IMG/VR virus record: IMGVR_UViG_3300042480_000654
Coordinates: 1 to 55,551 of that record
Strand: one strand, 5' to 3'
DNA length: 55,551 nucleotides
Source: a virus
Positions 1-12,800 of the stretch are shown here, in pieces. The position numbers and the translations under genes were made by a program. The number at the start of each line of letters is the position of its first letter. Positions within the stretch are counted from its first letter, which is position 1. The notes below the pieces were generated by a model that was not told where the DNA came from, did not search any database, and saw only the letters and a program-made list of their open reading frames with translations.

Positions 1-2
1 GG

Positions 3-1592
3 ATACCCCTGTCGGGAGACTGCAACTGTGCGGACCGGCGGACCACGCTGGCCCAGCTTGGGAACACCGTCCTGTTCACCAACGGGATTGACCCGGTGAT
101 GGCTTGGGAGATCGGGGAGACAGCCACTGGCTGCTACTACTGGTCGGCCGACTTCATCACCGAGCTTCAGGCGATTGGTATTTCCTATGCCCAGACGATT
201 GCCGTCTGGAACGGGTTCGTGTTTGTGGGGAACGTGATGGATTCCGGAGCCATCCGGTCCAGCCGGCTCTACTGGAGCGACTACAACGACCCCTACTCTT
301 GGATTCCCTCGGAGGATTCCCTGAGCGGGTTCCATGATTTTGGCCTTGGCGAGCAGATACGCTCCATGAAGCCCATCGGCGGGAGGCTCCGTATCTACAC
401 GGACAAGGCCATCTACGACTTGACCCCATCCAGCGACGCCACACTGGTCCACAACATCCAGGAAATCTACCGGGGCACCTCGATCCCCAAGTTTCCCCAT
501 GCGATTGTGGATACCGGGACAGCCCATGTGTGGCTGGGGGACGATGACATCTGGGGGATGAGCGAATACGACCGCTCCCCGCAGCGGGTGGAATGGATGA
601 GGCTGGCCGGGGCTGCCATCTACAAGGGCATCTCCTCGGAGTATCTGGCTGACCTACCAACGGGAATCCTTGGCAACTACGGCCCCATCAACAAGAGCCT
701 GTGTTCGCTGGCTTCGGGCTGGTGGAACCCGATTGACCAGTCCATCTGGTTCTCCTGGCCTTCAGCTTCTTCTACGTGCCCGAACCTGACGCTGGTGCTC
801 TGGGCTTCAACCCAGAAGGCCACCATCATCGACCACGGGATCACCGCCGCCACTACCCATCGTCCCGACACATCCCCATCGCTGCGGGATTGGTTGGGGA
901 CTAATGGGCTGTGTGACCCCGAAACCATCCGGGAAGCCAAGGAGGGGGTGCCTTGCCCGATTGAGTTTGTTGAAGGGAACTTTGACGGCCTCTTTAACGC
1001 TAACGAGTCCGCTTCTGACGGGGTGAGCGGGAGTTCCTTCTTCGGCCAGTTCTGCAACCTTACGGTGGCTGATCTGTGCGAGTCCTGTGATGCCGGGGAG
1101 CGGTGGTTGCTGGTGAGTGCCAGCGACAAGGGCATCAAGGAGTTCACGGACCAGACATATTCCCGGGAGCAAATCACCTCGGTTGATGAGGTTTCCTTCC
1201 CGGCTGTCGGGACTGCCACCTACGAGCAGGGGGGCTACGCCTCCTTGATGCAGTCGGATGCCACCAACTTCCGCACGAATACGGAGAAGATGGTGCAAGC
1301 CATTGCCGTGGAGTTCACTGCCGAGGACCAGACCACCGCCGGCCAGCTCAACTGCGCCATCGGGACAGGCTCCCAGCCGAAGTGTTTGGACTGGGAAACA
1401 TCGGACCCGGTTGATCTCGACTGCCTTGATGTAGATTCGACGGCGGGGACAAGGCCGATGGAGATTCCACGGTTCGCCTTCTGGTCCTCCGGGGTCCATG
1501 TGGCCTTCCGGTTGTGGACCACCGGCTCCGGGAATTCTTTTTGTATCAACAGCCTGACCATGAAGGGGCAGGGCATCAGCAAGTGCTGGTAG
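3..1592 (+). CDS. Tail nozzle / DNA-stabilisation protein (5' truncated)
   Basis: The frame is open to the left edge, so the start lies outside the window; 529 residues are visible. Segments such as FVFVGNVMDSG, SRLYWSDYNDPYSW and LRIYTDKAIYDL match the style of podoviral tail-hub and nozzle beta-propeller proteins (P22 gp10-like, T7 gp12-like), where a 'this looks like a site, compare with reference state, bias to value' blade pattern recurs. These proteins form the lower tail tube and keep packaged DNA inside. Many cysteines in the second half are unusual. Its position directly before internal-virion-type genes fits a short-tailed phage. The family is inferred from motif style, not from a search. 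Confidence 0.7.
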   Translation: MPLSGDCNCADRRTTLAQLGNTVLFTNGIDPVMAWEIGETATGCYYWSADFITELQAIGISYAQTIAVWNGFVFVGNVMDSGAIRSSRLYWSDYNDPYSWIPSEDSLSGFHDFGLGEQIRSMKPIGGRLRIYTDKAIYDLTPSSDATLVHNIQEIYRGTSIPKFPHAIVDTGTAHVWLGDDDIWGMSEYDRSPQRVEWMRLAGAAIYKGISSEYLADLPTGILGNYGPINKSLCSLASGWWNPIDQSIWFSWPSASSTCPNLTLVLWASTQKATIIDHGITAATTHRPDTSPSLRDWLGTNGLCDPETIREAKEGVPCPIEFVEGNFDGLFNANESASDGVSGSSFFGQFCNLTVADLCESCDAGERWLLVSASDKGIKEFTDQTYSREQITSVDEVSFPAVGTATYEQGGYASLMQSDATNFRTNTEKMVQAIAVEFTAEDQTTAGQLNCAIGTGSQPKCLDWETSDPVDLDCLDVDSTAGTRPMEIPRFAFWSSGVHVAFRLWTTGSGNSFCINSLTMKGQGISKCW

Positions 1593-1619
1593 TCGTTAGC
1601 GATAAAGTTATTGCATTCC

Positions 1620-1823
1620 ATGGCAACCAATCTGAATCTGAGGCGGACGGTGGCCAAACCAGAGGCGGCTGAGGAGTTTTCCTTGGAGCCCCTACCCGAA
1701 CTGCCAATCGCCCTGCGTAACCGGCTGCCCGATCTGGAGCTATGGGTGAAGCAGGTGCGGGGAAGGGACGAACGGAACGGGGCTCGGCTGCGGGCTATCT
1801 TGGTGAATCTGAAGGGGGAATAA
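1620..1823 (+). CDS. Small hypothetical virion-module protein
   Basis: A 67-residue protein beginning MATNLNLRRT. An upstream in-frame TTG at 1611 is possible, but the ATG at 1620 is preferred. The protein is charged, with a Pro/Leu-rich centre (LEPLPELPIALRNRLPDLE) and no membrane segment or known motif. It lies 27 bases after the nozzle gene and 3 bases before the next gene, so it is co-transcribed with virion genes. Function unknown. Confidence 0.65.
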   Translation: MATNLNLRRTVAKPEAAEEFSLEPLPELPIALRNRLPDLELWVKQVRGRDERNGARLRAILVNLKGE

Positions 1824-1826
1824 TCT

Positions 1827-2858
1827 ATGGCATTCAAGGACCCGCTTTTTAGCGCAATCGATATGTTCGGTGGAAAGACCGAATATGAGCCCCTCTATTA
1901 CTCCAAGCCGCTGAAGCAGGCCACGGAAGACTCCATCTCCCAGATGGCCGTGGACCGGGCTGGCTACAACCGGGACATCGGCAACATCGAGGGAGAGGTG
2001 GCAGGTGCCCAAGCCCTCTACAAGCAGATCACCCCCGAGGACGTATCCACGTTGGGCCGCATCGCCCAGCAATCCTCGATTAACCCGCAGGACCTGTTCG
2101 ATGTGCTAGCCTCCCGCTACCAAGGGATGGCTGACTCCTCGCTGGCCAAGCTGAACGCGGGTGGGCTGAGTGCGCTGGACAAGCTGAACCTCAGCCGGTC
2201 GGGCCGGGGAGGACGCGGGAATGCCCGTAGCCGCTACGAGAACATCCTGTCCGCCAACCGGTTCTCCCAGTCGGCAGTTCCTCTTTTCAGTCAGGCAATG
2301 GGGTCTGTCACGCCCGCCGTCACCGCTCTCTCCAACGTGGGTGCCCAGAACGCCCGGACGGCCATGGACGCCATCTCCCAGCGGGGCAACCTGCCGCTGC
2401 GTGGGGTGGGTCTTTCCTTCCTGCCGATGGATGCGAGGGGTCAAGCCTCGAACACGCAGGCAGACCTCCTCGGGAAGATCGGGGCTGCGAACGTCGCCAA
2501 CATCTTCGGCATCGAGTCCAAGGACAACTTCGCCCGGAAGCTCGGGAAGTATGGGAATGAACAGGCTGGCCAGATCATGGACCTCGCCAAGTCCGCAGCC
2601 TCCATGTATTTCACCGGAGGTTTGGGCGGGATGGGTGGGATGGGTGGGGGTGGTGGTGAGGGTGGTGGTGGATTCAGCCAAATCTTCGGAATGCTCAACA
2701 AGGGTAAGGGTGGTGGCGGCCAACAGCAAGGCGGCTACATCCCCTCCTACACGCCCGTCTACCAGCCCCAGCAGTATCAGCAGCCCAGTTTCGGATACAG
2801 CACACCGGCCTACGGGCAGCAGCAGCAACCTGGCTACTCCGGCTACTTCGGAGGCTAA
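1827..2858 (+). CDS. Putative internal virion protein with Gly/Gln-rich tail
   Basis: A 343-residue protein. The first 270 residues are mostly helical and include a basic turn (SRSGRGGRGNARSRYENIL) and Ala-rich helices. The last 75 residues are low complexity: a run of Gly/Met, then Gln, Tyr and Pro. Such proteins are often found between the tail nozzle and the giant internal protein of podoviruses and may be ejected with the DNA. No enzymatic motif is seen. It starts 3 bases after the previous gene and ends 12 bases before the next. The role is inferred from position and composition only. Confidence 0.65.
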   Translation: MAFKDPLFSAIDMFGGKTEYEPLYYSKPLKQATEDSISQMAVDRAGYNRDIGNIEGEVAGAQALYKQITPEDVSTLGRIAQQSSINPQDLFDVLASRYQGMADSSLAKLNAGGLSALDKLNLSRSGRGGRGNARSRYENILSANRFSQSAVPLFSQAMGSVTPAVTALSNVGAQNARTAMDAISQRGNLPLRGVGLSFLPMDARGQASNTQADLLGKIGAANVANIFGIESKDNFARKLGKYGNEQAGQIMDLAKSAASMYFTGGLGGMGGMGGGGGEGGGGFSQIFGMLNKGKGGGGQQQGGYIPSYTPVYQPQQYQQPSFGYSTPAYGQQQQPGYSGYFGG

Positions 2859-2870
2859 CCGCTAAATCTT

Positions 2871-3761
2871 ATGGCAGTCTACTTCAACAACCCGGTGATG
2901 GCCCAGCAGCGCATGGCGGACGACCAGCTCCCCATGCAGCAGGAAGCCCTGCGGCTCCAGGAGCTGGCCCAGTTGCTCCAAGCCTCCCAGCAGAACAAGC
3001 AGACCGATTCCCAGGAGCGCCAGAACCGGGAGCGGGTGGGCGCCCAGCGGTATCAGACGGATACCTACGGGGAAGTGGCGCGGGGACAGAATGAGATTGG
3101 CCGAAGGAATGCCGAGAACGACATCCTCAAGGGCATCAACGAGCTGTCCCTCAATCGCGACAGGCTCAACCAGCAAGCCGAGCAGTTCCGCATCCAAGCC
3201 GGACTCAGCAAGGAGCAGATGGTGAACGCCTTGGAGATTGCCAAGGTGAATGCGGGACGGAATCCGCTGCGCTCGCAAGATCAGGCGGACATCCTCCTGA
3301 ACAACGCCGAGGTTGAATCCGAGAACGCAGCCGCCCAGCGGGCCATTGCGGCAGTTCAATCTCTTGCCGGCCAGTTTCAGGCTCAGGATGAGGAGGCATT
3401 GGCGAACGAATGGCTCACATCCAAGACAGGCGCCAAGGAACAGGTGGCCAAGAAGGCTCCGACCGGATTCTACATCCAGCAGGCTATCAACCAGCTTTCC
3501 CAATCCAACCCGGAAATTGGGAAGATGCTTGTGCCTAGCGGGACCAACGCCGTTCAACTGAATCAACGACGGCCCATTACATTCGGCGGCAACCCGGCCC
3601 TGACAACCCCGCTGCAATCCACCAACGCACCAGCCTTGACCCAAGAGGACGTGCTGGCCAATGCCCTGCGACTGATGCAGGGGTCCTTGACCAACGGCGC
3701 ATCAGGCGGAAGGATCAACCGGGTTCGCTCTGGTCGATTCAGCATAAACGCTGTCAACTAG
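2871..3761 (+). CDS. Putative internal virion protein, coiled-coil
   Basis: A 296-residue protein, Gln-, Asn- and Ala-rich, predicted to be largely coiled coil over about residues 10-180 (for example QQEALRLQELAQLLQASQQ). It has no membrane segment or catalytic motif. The composition resembles gp14/gp15-type ejection proteins of short-tailed phages. It lies between a Gly/Gln-rich putative internal protein and the giant polyvalent protein, all on the same strand with short gaps. Function is inferred from context. Confidence 0.65.
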   Translation: MAVYFNNPVMAQQRMADDQLPMQQEALRLQELAQLLQASQQNKQTDSQERQNRERVGAQRYQTDTYGEVARGQNEIGRRNAENDILKGINELSLNRDRLNQQAEQFRIQAGLSKEQMVNALEIAKVNAGRNPLRSQDQADILLNNAEVESENAAAQRAIAAVQSLAGQFQAQDEEALANEWLTSKTGAKEQVAKKAPTGFYIQQAINQLSQSNPEIGKMLVPSGTNAVQLNQRRPITFGGNPALTTPLQSTNAPALTQEDVLANALRLMQGSLTNGASGGRINRVRSGRFSINAVN

Positions 3762-3808
3762 TTGTTGATTCCCCAAGTTGAAAGCGGCAATCCTTCGACC
3801 AGAAGGCT

Positions 3809-6800
3809 ATGCCGCAATATCAACTGGTTGACAACGAGACGGGCCGCGAACTTCTGGTAGAATCGGATTCCCCGCCAACGGAGGCGGAGGTTTCCAAGCT
3901 ATTCCAGAACCACGACGCCTTCAAGGTGGCCATTGCCGGCCCCAAAGGCTCGGAGGAACGCCGCCGGGTAATGGCGCGGGAGGTGGCTGACCAATCCCGC
4001 CAAACCTTCACCGAGGAATCGGGTGGATCAACTGCCGGCCCCCTGCTGAGCGGAACAGCATCGCTCGGCCAAAGCCTTTCCGCTGCTGGCACAAAGATTC
4101 TCGGTGGCGCAGCTTCCGGATTCGAGATGCTGAAGGAGGGCCTTGGTGCACCCGAGGGTGGATTTTCGCTTCCGGAGCCGGGCAAGCTACCAAGAACTCC
4201 AGCCGAAGTTGAGCAGGACATTCAGGCAAATCAGGTTCGCCAGCAGGCCAGAGAGCTTCAGGCCCAAGCTGAGGCGACTTACCCGGTAAACCCGAAATAT
4301 CCTTGGGCAAATCTTCCCGGTCAGGTTGTTGGGTCGGTGGCGCAAATGCTGGCGACTGGTCCTGCCAGAATCCCAGCCTACGCCCTGAGCGCATTGGAGG
4401 GTGGTATGGAGCAGGCCCGTGAGTCTGGAGCAACACCGGCCCAGGTCCAAGCCCAAGGACTCGTAGAGGCTGCTACTGGCGCCGTCAGCGAGAAGCTGCT
4501 GGGCCTTGCCCCATTCCTGAAGGATGCGGGGAAGATGACGGCCCGCCAATTTGCCCGTCAGGCCCTCACCCCCACTGCGGGGAAGGTTGCCCTTCAGGAA
4601 GCCATCCAAGAGCCCACTGAGGGCATCCTGAACCGATTGTCGTCCAAGTATGTGACGGGCGCGAATCCAGATGAGGCTGTGTGGGACCCGCAAACCCTCG
4701 CCATGGAAGCGGTTGGGGGTGGGTTAGGTGGTGCGGGCCTGTCAATCCCCACCCTCGCCGGGGCAAAGATTCAGCGGCAGCGGGATGTAATGGGGCGCCG
4801 GGAACTTGGATTGGCTGGCCGTTCCGAGCAGCAGCTCCAAGCTGAGCTGGAAGCGTTCAACCAAGGAATCCAGCAATCCCAACTGACCGGAGGTGGTGTG
4901 GAGCTTGTGCAACAGACGGGTGATCCTTACCGGAACCAGCTCAACCTGTCCGCCCAGAACGCCCCGCCGCAGTTTCAGATGGTAACGTCTCCGCGGACTG
5001 CCCGGGGATTGCTCAGAAGCGAAACCGACTCAGGGCTTGGAGACTTTGCGCCCCCGGATGGTCGCACCCCCATCGACCAGTTCATTGGCCGGACCCGCCA
5101 AGCTGCCGTCCCCAGTGCTGAGGATCGCCGGGCTGCCCTTGAGGCTGGCCTGACTCTCCCGCAGGATACTGGCAAGTTCGCTTCGGACGAGCCCCAAGTG
5201 GCTATCCCTCCCCGCTACGCCCAAGCCCCGCAGCTTGCCTCCCTCGGCACTACGCCCCGGACGGCAATGACCACCTCCCCGATTGATGAGGCCATCATGG
5301 GCGGACGGTTGCAGCGGTCTACTCTTCCCCCAATCAACCCGCAGCTCCAGCAGCTTCAGGACTTGGCGGAATCCGAGCTGAACGCGATTGAGCGGTTCCC
5401 GAACCGGGACACCAACCGCCGGGATTCCCTGCTTGGGGCAGCCCCGCAGGTGGTCCAGATGCTGGACACCCGAATCAACAACTCCATCGGCAAGGTGAGT
5501 GACGCGGAGGTTGGGCGGTTGATGGATTTGCGGGAACGGCTGGCCAAGTTCTACAACGACCAGACGGCCTACAATGAGCTGACGGCTGAGGCGATTGGGG
5601 TTGCCCGCGATACCCGCCGTCCGGCTCCGCAGATGGCGGCTGGTCTTTCCCAACTGGAACAATCCCGGCAAGCCCAGTTCCCTGCCGGCGGTGCGGCTGT
5701 CCAGCCTGAGCAGCCACAATCCATCCAACCCCAAGGCGACTTGATGGCTCGCCTCCGCGAGGCTCGCCAGATGGACGTTCTCCGCCAACCCTCCCCGATG
5801 AGCGCGGCCCAACTGGGGACTGGCCAGCCGGTGGGTGGGCCTCCCGCAGTGGCGGACCTGACCCCGTTCCTCCAGTTCTATGAGGCGCAGGCGTCTGCCC
5901 CGCAGGCTCCTGTTCAGGCAGCACCAGAAGCTCCCGTAACCCAATCCGCCCCCGTCCGTCGTGGGGTGCGGATGCGGGCCAAGACTTCCCGTTCAATCGG
6001 GATGAGTAGAAAGCCCTCGCAAACCATCACCGGCTCCAATGTGCAAACGGGCACTGAAATGCCGGTGCTCCCCACGGGAGGCGAGGCGCCCATTTCCCGC
6101 ACGGAATCGAAGCCAAGGCAGATGAGTGATGAGGAGCTTGCCGCCATGAAGGTGGCAAAGCTGAAGGGCGCCGAGCATCGTGGTGATGGAATCACGTTCG
6201 TTCCGGAAAAGTTGATGACTCCGGAGCGGCGTAAGGCAATGAAGCGCGGTGGCTCACTGATTGAGGTCAAGCCAATGGCTGATGTCACCGGCGTTCAAAC
6301 CGACCGAGGATACGCCATCTTGGACAGGCGGTCACGGATTGCATTCAGGGGCAATGAGCCGGTTCAAGCCGAAGCTGTTGACGCCTATGGAATAAAGCCC
6401 CCCAAAGGCTACGTTCGCCAAGGTGAACTCTACGTTTACCAACCCATTTCCCGCAGCGAACCTGCGGCGGCCCAAGGAGTCGCTACCGAGGGGGTCGGGG
6501 TTTCCTCATCCGAGGAGACCCCGGCTTTCGGGGTTCGTCGCTACGGGGATGCGCTGTTCATCTCCATCGCCGAATACAACCGGCTCCGCCCGCAGATTGA
6601 TGAGCGGCTGGCTGCCGGGGATGAGGTAGCCAAGCGGATTGACGACATCGAGGTGAACGCGGAGCAATACGTCCGCTCCTCGGCGGGCTTCGGAGCCCTG
6701 ACTCCCGAAGGGCAGGAGCAGGCCGTCGGGAACTTCAAGACCAAGCTCTACCAGTCGGCCGCCAAGTGGCTGGCTGGTGGGGAGTTCCAGTTCTCCCCTC

Positions 6801-9800
6801 CCGTCATCGCCAAGTCCGTCGCCATGGACATCGGCAAGAGCGTGGCTGAGAAAGACCGCAAGCGCACCCAGTCGGGTGAAACTTCCGAGGAAGATGGGGA
6901 GGAGGTTCGCGGGGACTTTGAGTCCCTCAGTGAACGGGTGATGCCCAAGCAACCCCTGAAGGCGCCTCCTGCCATCAGGAAGGCCGACCAGGACATTGTG
7001 TTGGTAGTTGCGAATGTTCGCCGACAATTCGGACTAAACGAGGCCCAGATGGCAAGAATCATGGGTGCATACGTTGACCCGGAGATGGAGGCCAATCTGG
7101 ACGACGAGGAGCTGGGTGTCCTTGAGCGGGTGCGGCCGATGCTGGCCCGGCTGGAGAATGTGAGGTATTCGGTTGCAGGTGGAATCCAGTTGACCGAGCA
7201 AGGCCCGTTCTACTCCCAGCTCACCCGCACAATTCAGGGGATGGGGCAGGAGACGATGACGGTGGGGCAGGCTCGCAGCGCCATTGAGAAGGGGGCCAAG
7301 AAGGACGAGGTTGCGATGAGCGGTATTTTCACCGACCCGCTGAGCCCTCTCTACGGGAAGCAGCCCGGGGATAAGGTGACCAAATCCGAGCTGATTGGCT
7401 ACGCGCTGGAGCGGCAGGCAAAGGTGGAGGATGTGGTGTTGGGTGAGCCCCGTGGGAAAAACCTATCCGGCACATATCAAGACCGAAAAACAGGGGAGTG
7501 GGTTGTTTCACAAAATGGACGCGAGGAGAGGTTTTCTTCACTCAATGAAGCGGCCCGGCGTGGTGATGAGTTGAACCGGATTGCTGATCAGTCCAGGGAG
7601 ACCAGCTTCTCCTCCTACCAACTCCCCGGCGCGGACGAGGGGAGCTACCGGGAGATGTTTGTGACGTGGCCTTACACCGGGAAAAGCCTGCGGGTGGATT
7701 TAACGCCCGACAACAAGTGGGGTGTTTTTAGTGGAAAAACATTGCTGGAGAAATACACGGACAAAATCTACGCGGAGCACGCGCTCAAGCATCGTCTAAA
7801 TTGGCGGGACGGCCATTCGCAATACGCTTCCATCGCGAACCCCATCGTCCGCATCCGCCGCAACATCCGCACGGACGCGAACGGGAAGAAGACCTACTTC
7901 ATCGAGGAGATTCAGGGGCCTCAGAAGGCCAACCAAGAGAAGATGCCGCCAGAGCTTCGCAAGCGCATCTACGAGATCGGAATGAAGCGGGCCATCCGGG
8001 ATGCCGTGGACAGCGGTGCGGACGCGATTGCTTGGACGACTGGGCAGCAGCAGGCTGACCGGTATGATTTGAGCAAGCAGGTTCTCCACGTCGCGTGGGA
8101 GAAGAACGACGACGGGACCTACAACATCAACGCCCCTCAGCCCGACGGGAGCCCGGGGGTTTACAAGGAAGACCTGTCGCTGGATCAGGTTGAGGAGCTG
8201 GTCGGGAAGGACCTCGCCAAGAAGATTGAGTCCGGGGAAGGCCGGCAGCAGGAAAAGGACGGCGGCTACCGTAGCTGGAAGATTCTGGAGGGAGTGGACC
8301 TGATTGGTGGAGATGGCCTCAGGCGCCTCTACGACCAGACCCTCCCCTCCATCGCGAATGATCTCGCCAAGAAGTTTGGGGTGAGGGTTGGGATGGGGGA
8401 GATTGCGACGGCTGCTAAATATCAATTCTCGCCACGAGCCGCCCGCGATGGAACAGGGAAGCCAATCCTGTTGAACGGCGTGCAGGCGTATGTTTTGCAG
8501 GACATCGCTTCCGGCGATTATCTCGCAGACAGGAACCAAAACACCTTCGCGCGAAGACCGCAGGATGGTCAGTTATTCTCAAAGGGTGAAGCTGACTCCA
8601 TTGCGGACAAGAAGACTTCTGACTTTAAGGCCAACGTCCACTCCCTGGCAATCCCCGAAGCCATGAAGGCTGCGGCGAAGACTGGCCTGCCGCTGTTCTC
8701 CCTCTCCTCCCTCATCCGCGAGCCCATCGGCCTTGCCCGTGCCCAGCAAGCGGTCGCCCGGTGGAAGCAGGAGAATGGGGTGGAGGGAGCCCTCATCGAG
8801 GTGGTGGATGATCCCGAGCTGATGACCCCCGACGGGCGGCCGGTCGCGGCGATGGTGAGGACAATCCCCGGGCAACCCCCGGTAATCACCGTCAACGCGG
8901 CCCAGATTTCCTCGGAGCAGGAGCTGATCGAGAAGCTGTGGCATGAGGCCCTCCATCCGGTCTGGGAAGATCAGGGAGTCCAGCGGGCTTGGCAGGAGGT
9001 CCTCCAGACCCTTCCCCGTAACGCCATCCAAGCTGAGCTGGCCCGTGGGTATAGCCCCCTTGAGGCCACGATGGAGGCGGCCATCAACTCCGCGGCTACG
9101 CAGGCTGCGAATACGCCCCTGCGGACGGCTTGGAAGAAGTTCCTTGATGCGGTGTGGGAGGCGATGGGGCGGGTATTTGGGTTCACCACGAAGCCCAAGG
9201 ATTTCGAGAAGCTGATGGAGGAGGCGCTGCGGTCGCTGAGCCGGCCGTATAATCAGGAAGGAGAATTGCGCTACTCCGTGGCCAACACCATCGCCATGGT
9301 CAGCTCCGCCAAGGCGACCAAGGCAACCCTGGAAACCTCAGGCGACCCACAGGCTGTGGCGATGATGGGACAGGCAGCCGCCTCCCTGATCAACCCGGCG
9401 TTCAGCGACCTGATGAACCGGCTGAGCGTAGCGGAACCGGGCACCGCGGACGCCACCACCTACACCTTCCTGAAGGCAGCGGACAATATGGCTGCGTCCG
9501 GGGCTGCGGTGGTGGAGTGGGCGCAATCCCATCAGGACCCAATCCCTGCGTTCACGAACCTGAGCGACCTCCCTACGGGCTGGCGGTCCGTGGTGGGGAA
9601 TGTGGTGATGGGCGCCCACCTTCAACTGGGCCAGCAGATGGGGTCCATTGACCGGGCGATTGAGCGGGAATCCGCCAAGCTGGTGGAGGCTGCCGCGGAC
9701 CTTGAGGATGCGAGCAAGGAGCGGCTGTCTGCTGAGGCGGCTGAGACTCAGGCGCTGGACCTACTGGACGGCCTGATGCGGACGATTGTGGTTGAGCGCA

Positions 9801-12800
9801 AGAAGATTGGCACCTCGTCGGCCACACTCAGCCGTCAACAGGCAGAGGACCAAGCCAAGGCAATCTTTGGCATCAAGCGCAACAAGCTGTCGGCCCTGAC
9901 CATTGCCATCCAGACGATGGCGCGGGAGATGCCGGTGGAAGGGTTCGTCAACAACGAGGCTGCCCTCGCTTGGTTCGATGAGCGTCAGAGCAAGAACCCA
10001 ATCCTAGGGGACAGCGCGGCGGATGTGGTGAAGGCTTTCCGGGAGGCCCTGTCCCGTCAGGCCGACCTCACCAAGCGCATCGAGCAAGTCCGGGCCTTCA
10101 CGCTGGACAGTGTGGATGCGGTGCGGGAGGTGGGGGAGATTGCCAAGCTGATCGGCAAGAACAAGAAGGCCACCATCAACAACTACGCCAAGCTCCGCAG
10201 CGAATACGAGGCTGGGTTCCGTCGGTTCAAGCTGGCATCCAAGAAAGCCACCGACGCCTCTACGCGCCTTGACGGGCTGCTGGCGGCCAAGGAAGCCCTG
10301 AGTGGGCTGATGGCCTCACCTGAGTATCTGGAGAAGACCAATGACGCCTTCCTGCGCGGCCGGGGCAGCCTCAGCGGGTTGATGAGCGAGGTGAAGAGTG
10401 ATGGGCGGCCGACCGGGGTGGTGGAGGTCTATGGTCCCTCTGCCTACGTGGCGGCCGGAAACCGGGTGGCCAAGGACAAGGACCTCGCGGCTCTCCGTCG
10501 CAACTCCACAATTGAGACGTGGGGGAAGAAGGGGAAGGAGAAGTCCGGCACCATCTACGAGATCGACTACCGACCTGACTTCGCCATCGAGGCCAAGAAT
10601 GTGGAGGCCATCGACCGGTTGTCCCAAGAAATCACGCAGGCCCTGAACGACGAGTCCTCCCCGTTCTACCTGACGGACCCGTTGGCTAGGTCGTCCTACA
10701 CCCAACTGGGAGCCTACCTTGCCCAGTTTGTGGCGACCAACCGCTACCTCATCGAGCAGCAGTTGTCGGACACGATGCTGCTGACCGTCCTGAAGGGCGG
10801 ACGAATCTTCTCCGGTAAGGCGGGAATCCTGAGTGCGTTCGGGGGCGCCCTCTACACCACCCGAATGAATGCTGCCCGTGCGATTGGTGGGCGGGGTGGG
10901 ATGGAATGGGAGAAGGCCAACCGGGCATCCGACCTCTTCGAGAAGAAGGCCGGCAACGTCCTCAAGGCGACCCGGGTTGAGAACGCAGTGGCCCGACGTA
11001 AGGCCATCGAATCCCACGGGCTGAACCCGGACAGCCGGGAAGGGATTGCCCAGTGGTCGGCCCATATCTCCTCCGTAATTGGCTCCTTCCAGAACCCGTC
11101 GCAGGACCGCCTAAAGGAAGGTGACTATGTGGGCGGGATGGTGGTGACAAAGGAGGACCTCAAGTCCGCCGAGATTCAGAAGAAGTTCTCCACCGGGGTA
11201 GTGGGCGACTTCTCGTCCATGACGGCTGACCTGAGCGAGGTGGTGAATCCCGAGGAGAAGTTTGGCAGCGGGGATTCCGCCGTCCTGTTCACCCGTGCGG
11301 CCGAGGATTACGGGCTGAAGACCCGCCGCCAGTTCTCCCAATGGGGCCGGCAGTTCAAGGAAGACTGGGCCACCGCATCCGAGAAGGACCTCGAAGCCTT
11401 CCGGCTTAATCAGGCTCAGTCGACCGGGGATGAACCGGTGCCAATGGTCTGGACTGAGCGCGAGAAGCTGGCCGACCGGGAGATCGAGGGGCCGGTGTAT
11501 TCCCACCTGACGGAGACGAACCAAGAATACTCCAGCAAGGCGCCCGCTTCCATCCGCCCGGCTTATGCGCGGCTCCGTAGCGCCATCAAGGCTGGCCGTG
11601 GACCCAAGACCGTCGAAGGTATCGGCGAAGCCATCTCCCAGCTCACGTCGGACGCGGAAGGCAATGCGACCATCGACCCCATCACGGCCAAGGAAGCCTT
11701 GCTTGGAGCGATTGATTTGGACGTGAATGCAATTGGCAAGGCCATCGGGGAATGGCACCAGTCCACCCTCGGAAACTCCGACCTTCCCGATGTCCTCATC
11801 GGCGTCAAGGCGGCCAACGGGGCACTCGCCCTAGCCCGTGGAAAGATGGTGGCCCCGACGTGGTTCTATGACTACGGCCTCCACGACGACATGGAGCGGG
11901 CGGTGTTTGTGGCGCAAGGCAAGCGCATCCTGCTGATGAAGGTCTACGAGACGATGGGGACCTTCAAGGAAGCGGTCCGCCGGAACCTTGATGAGGCCAA
12001 TCGGGAGATCGAGGAGAACGCCAAGAAGCGGAAGGCGAACGGGGATGTGGTTGGCTACGACGCAGCCGAGGCTGAATACGACAAGAAGTCCAAGGCCAAA
12101 TACCGGGACGGCGGGGAGTTTGCCACCCGGAAGGGACTCCAGCGTTCCTTCGACACGCTCGAAGCCCTCCAGTCCGAGCTGAAGTCGGTCCTTCAGGTGG
12201 CCAATGAGGCAGCGGTGGACCAGCTCAAGGCAAGGACGATTGGTTCGCTGGCTAGGCTCCAAATCTCCGTGCTGCTGTCCAGCGTATCGTCCATCCTGAA
12301 CAACATGACCGCGGTGGTTGCTGACCCATGGCGAACCTGGTCCCAGAGCGAGAGGTTCTTCCTGAAGGTTGGCAAGACCACCAAGGCGGTGAAGAACGCC
12401 TTCAAGTTCATGGCCAGCGACATGGTGGCAAGGCTCCCTGCATCAATCCGCAACAAGCTCACCAAGAAGCGGAAGATGGTGCTGATCTCAACCGTTAGCG
12501 ACTTCCTGAGAACCATGATGGCGGAGCGGGACATGATGGAGCAGACCGGCCAGTTCGAGGAATTCGAGTCCATCAAGGACAAGGTTGCCGCCATCCGGGC
12601 CAACCCCCTGTCGTTCGGCCAGTCCACCACCATGGAATCCTCCAAGTTCGAGCGGGCCATGAGCTGGCTGTATAGCAAGGCCATCTACGGGGTGGCTGTG
12701 GCTGAATGGGTGCGGGACCGGGCTCCCGGATACTTCGACAAGGTTATCAACCGGGTGCTGGCCGAGGATGCCAAGGAGTTCGAGCTGTGGCTGTCCCCCC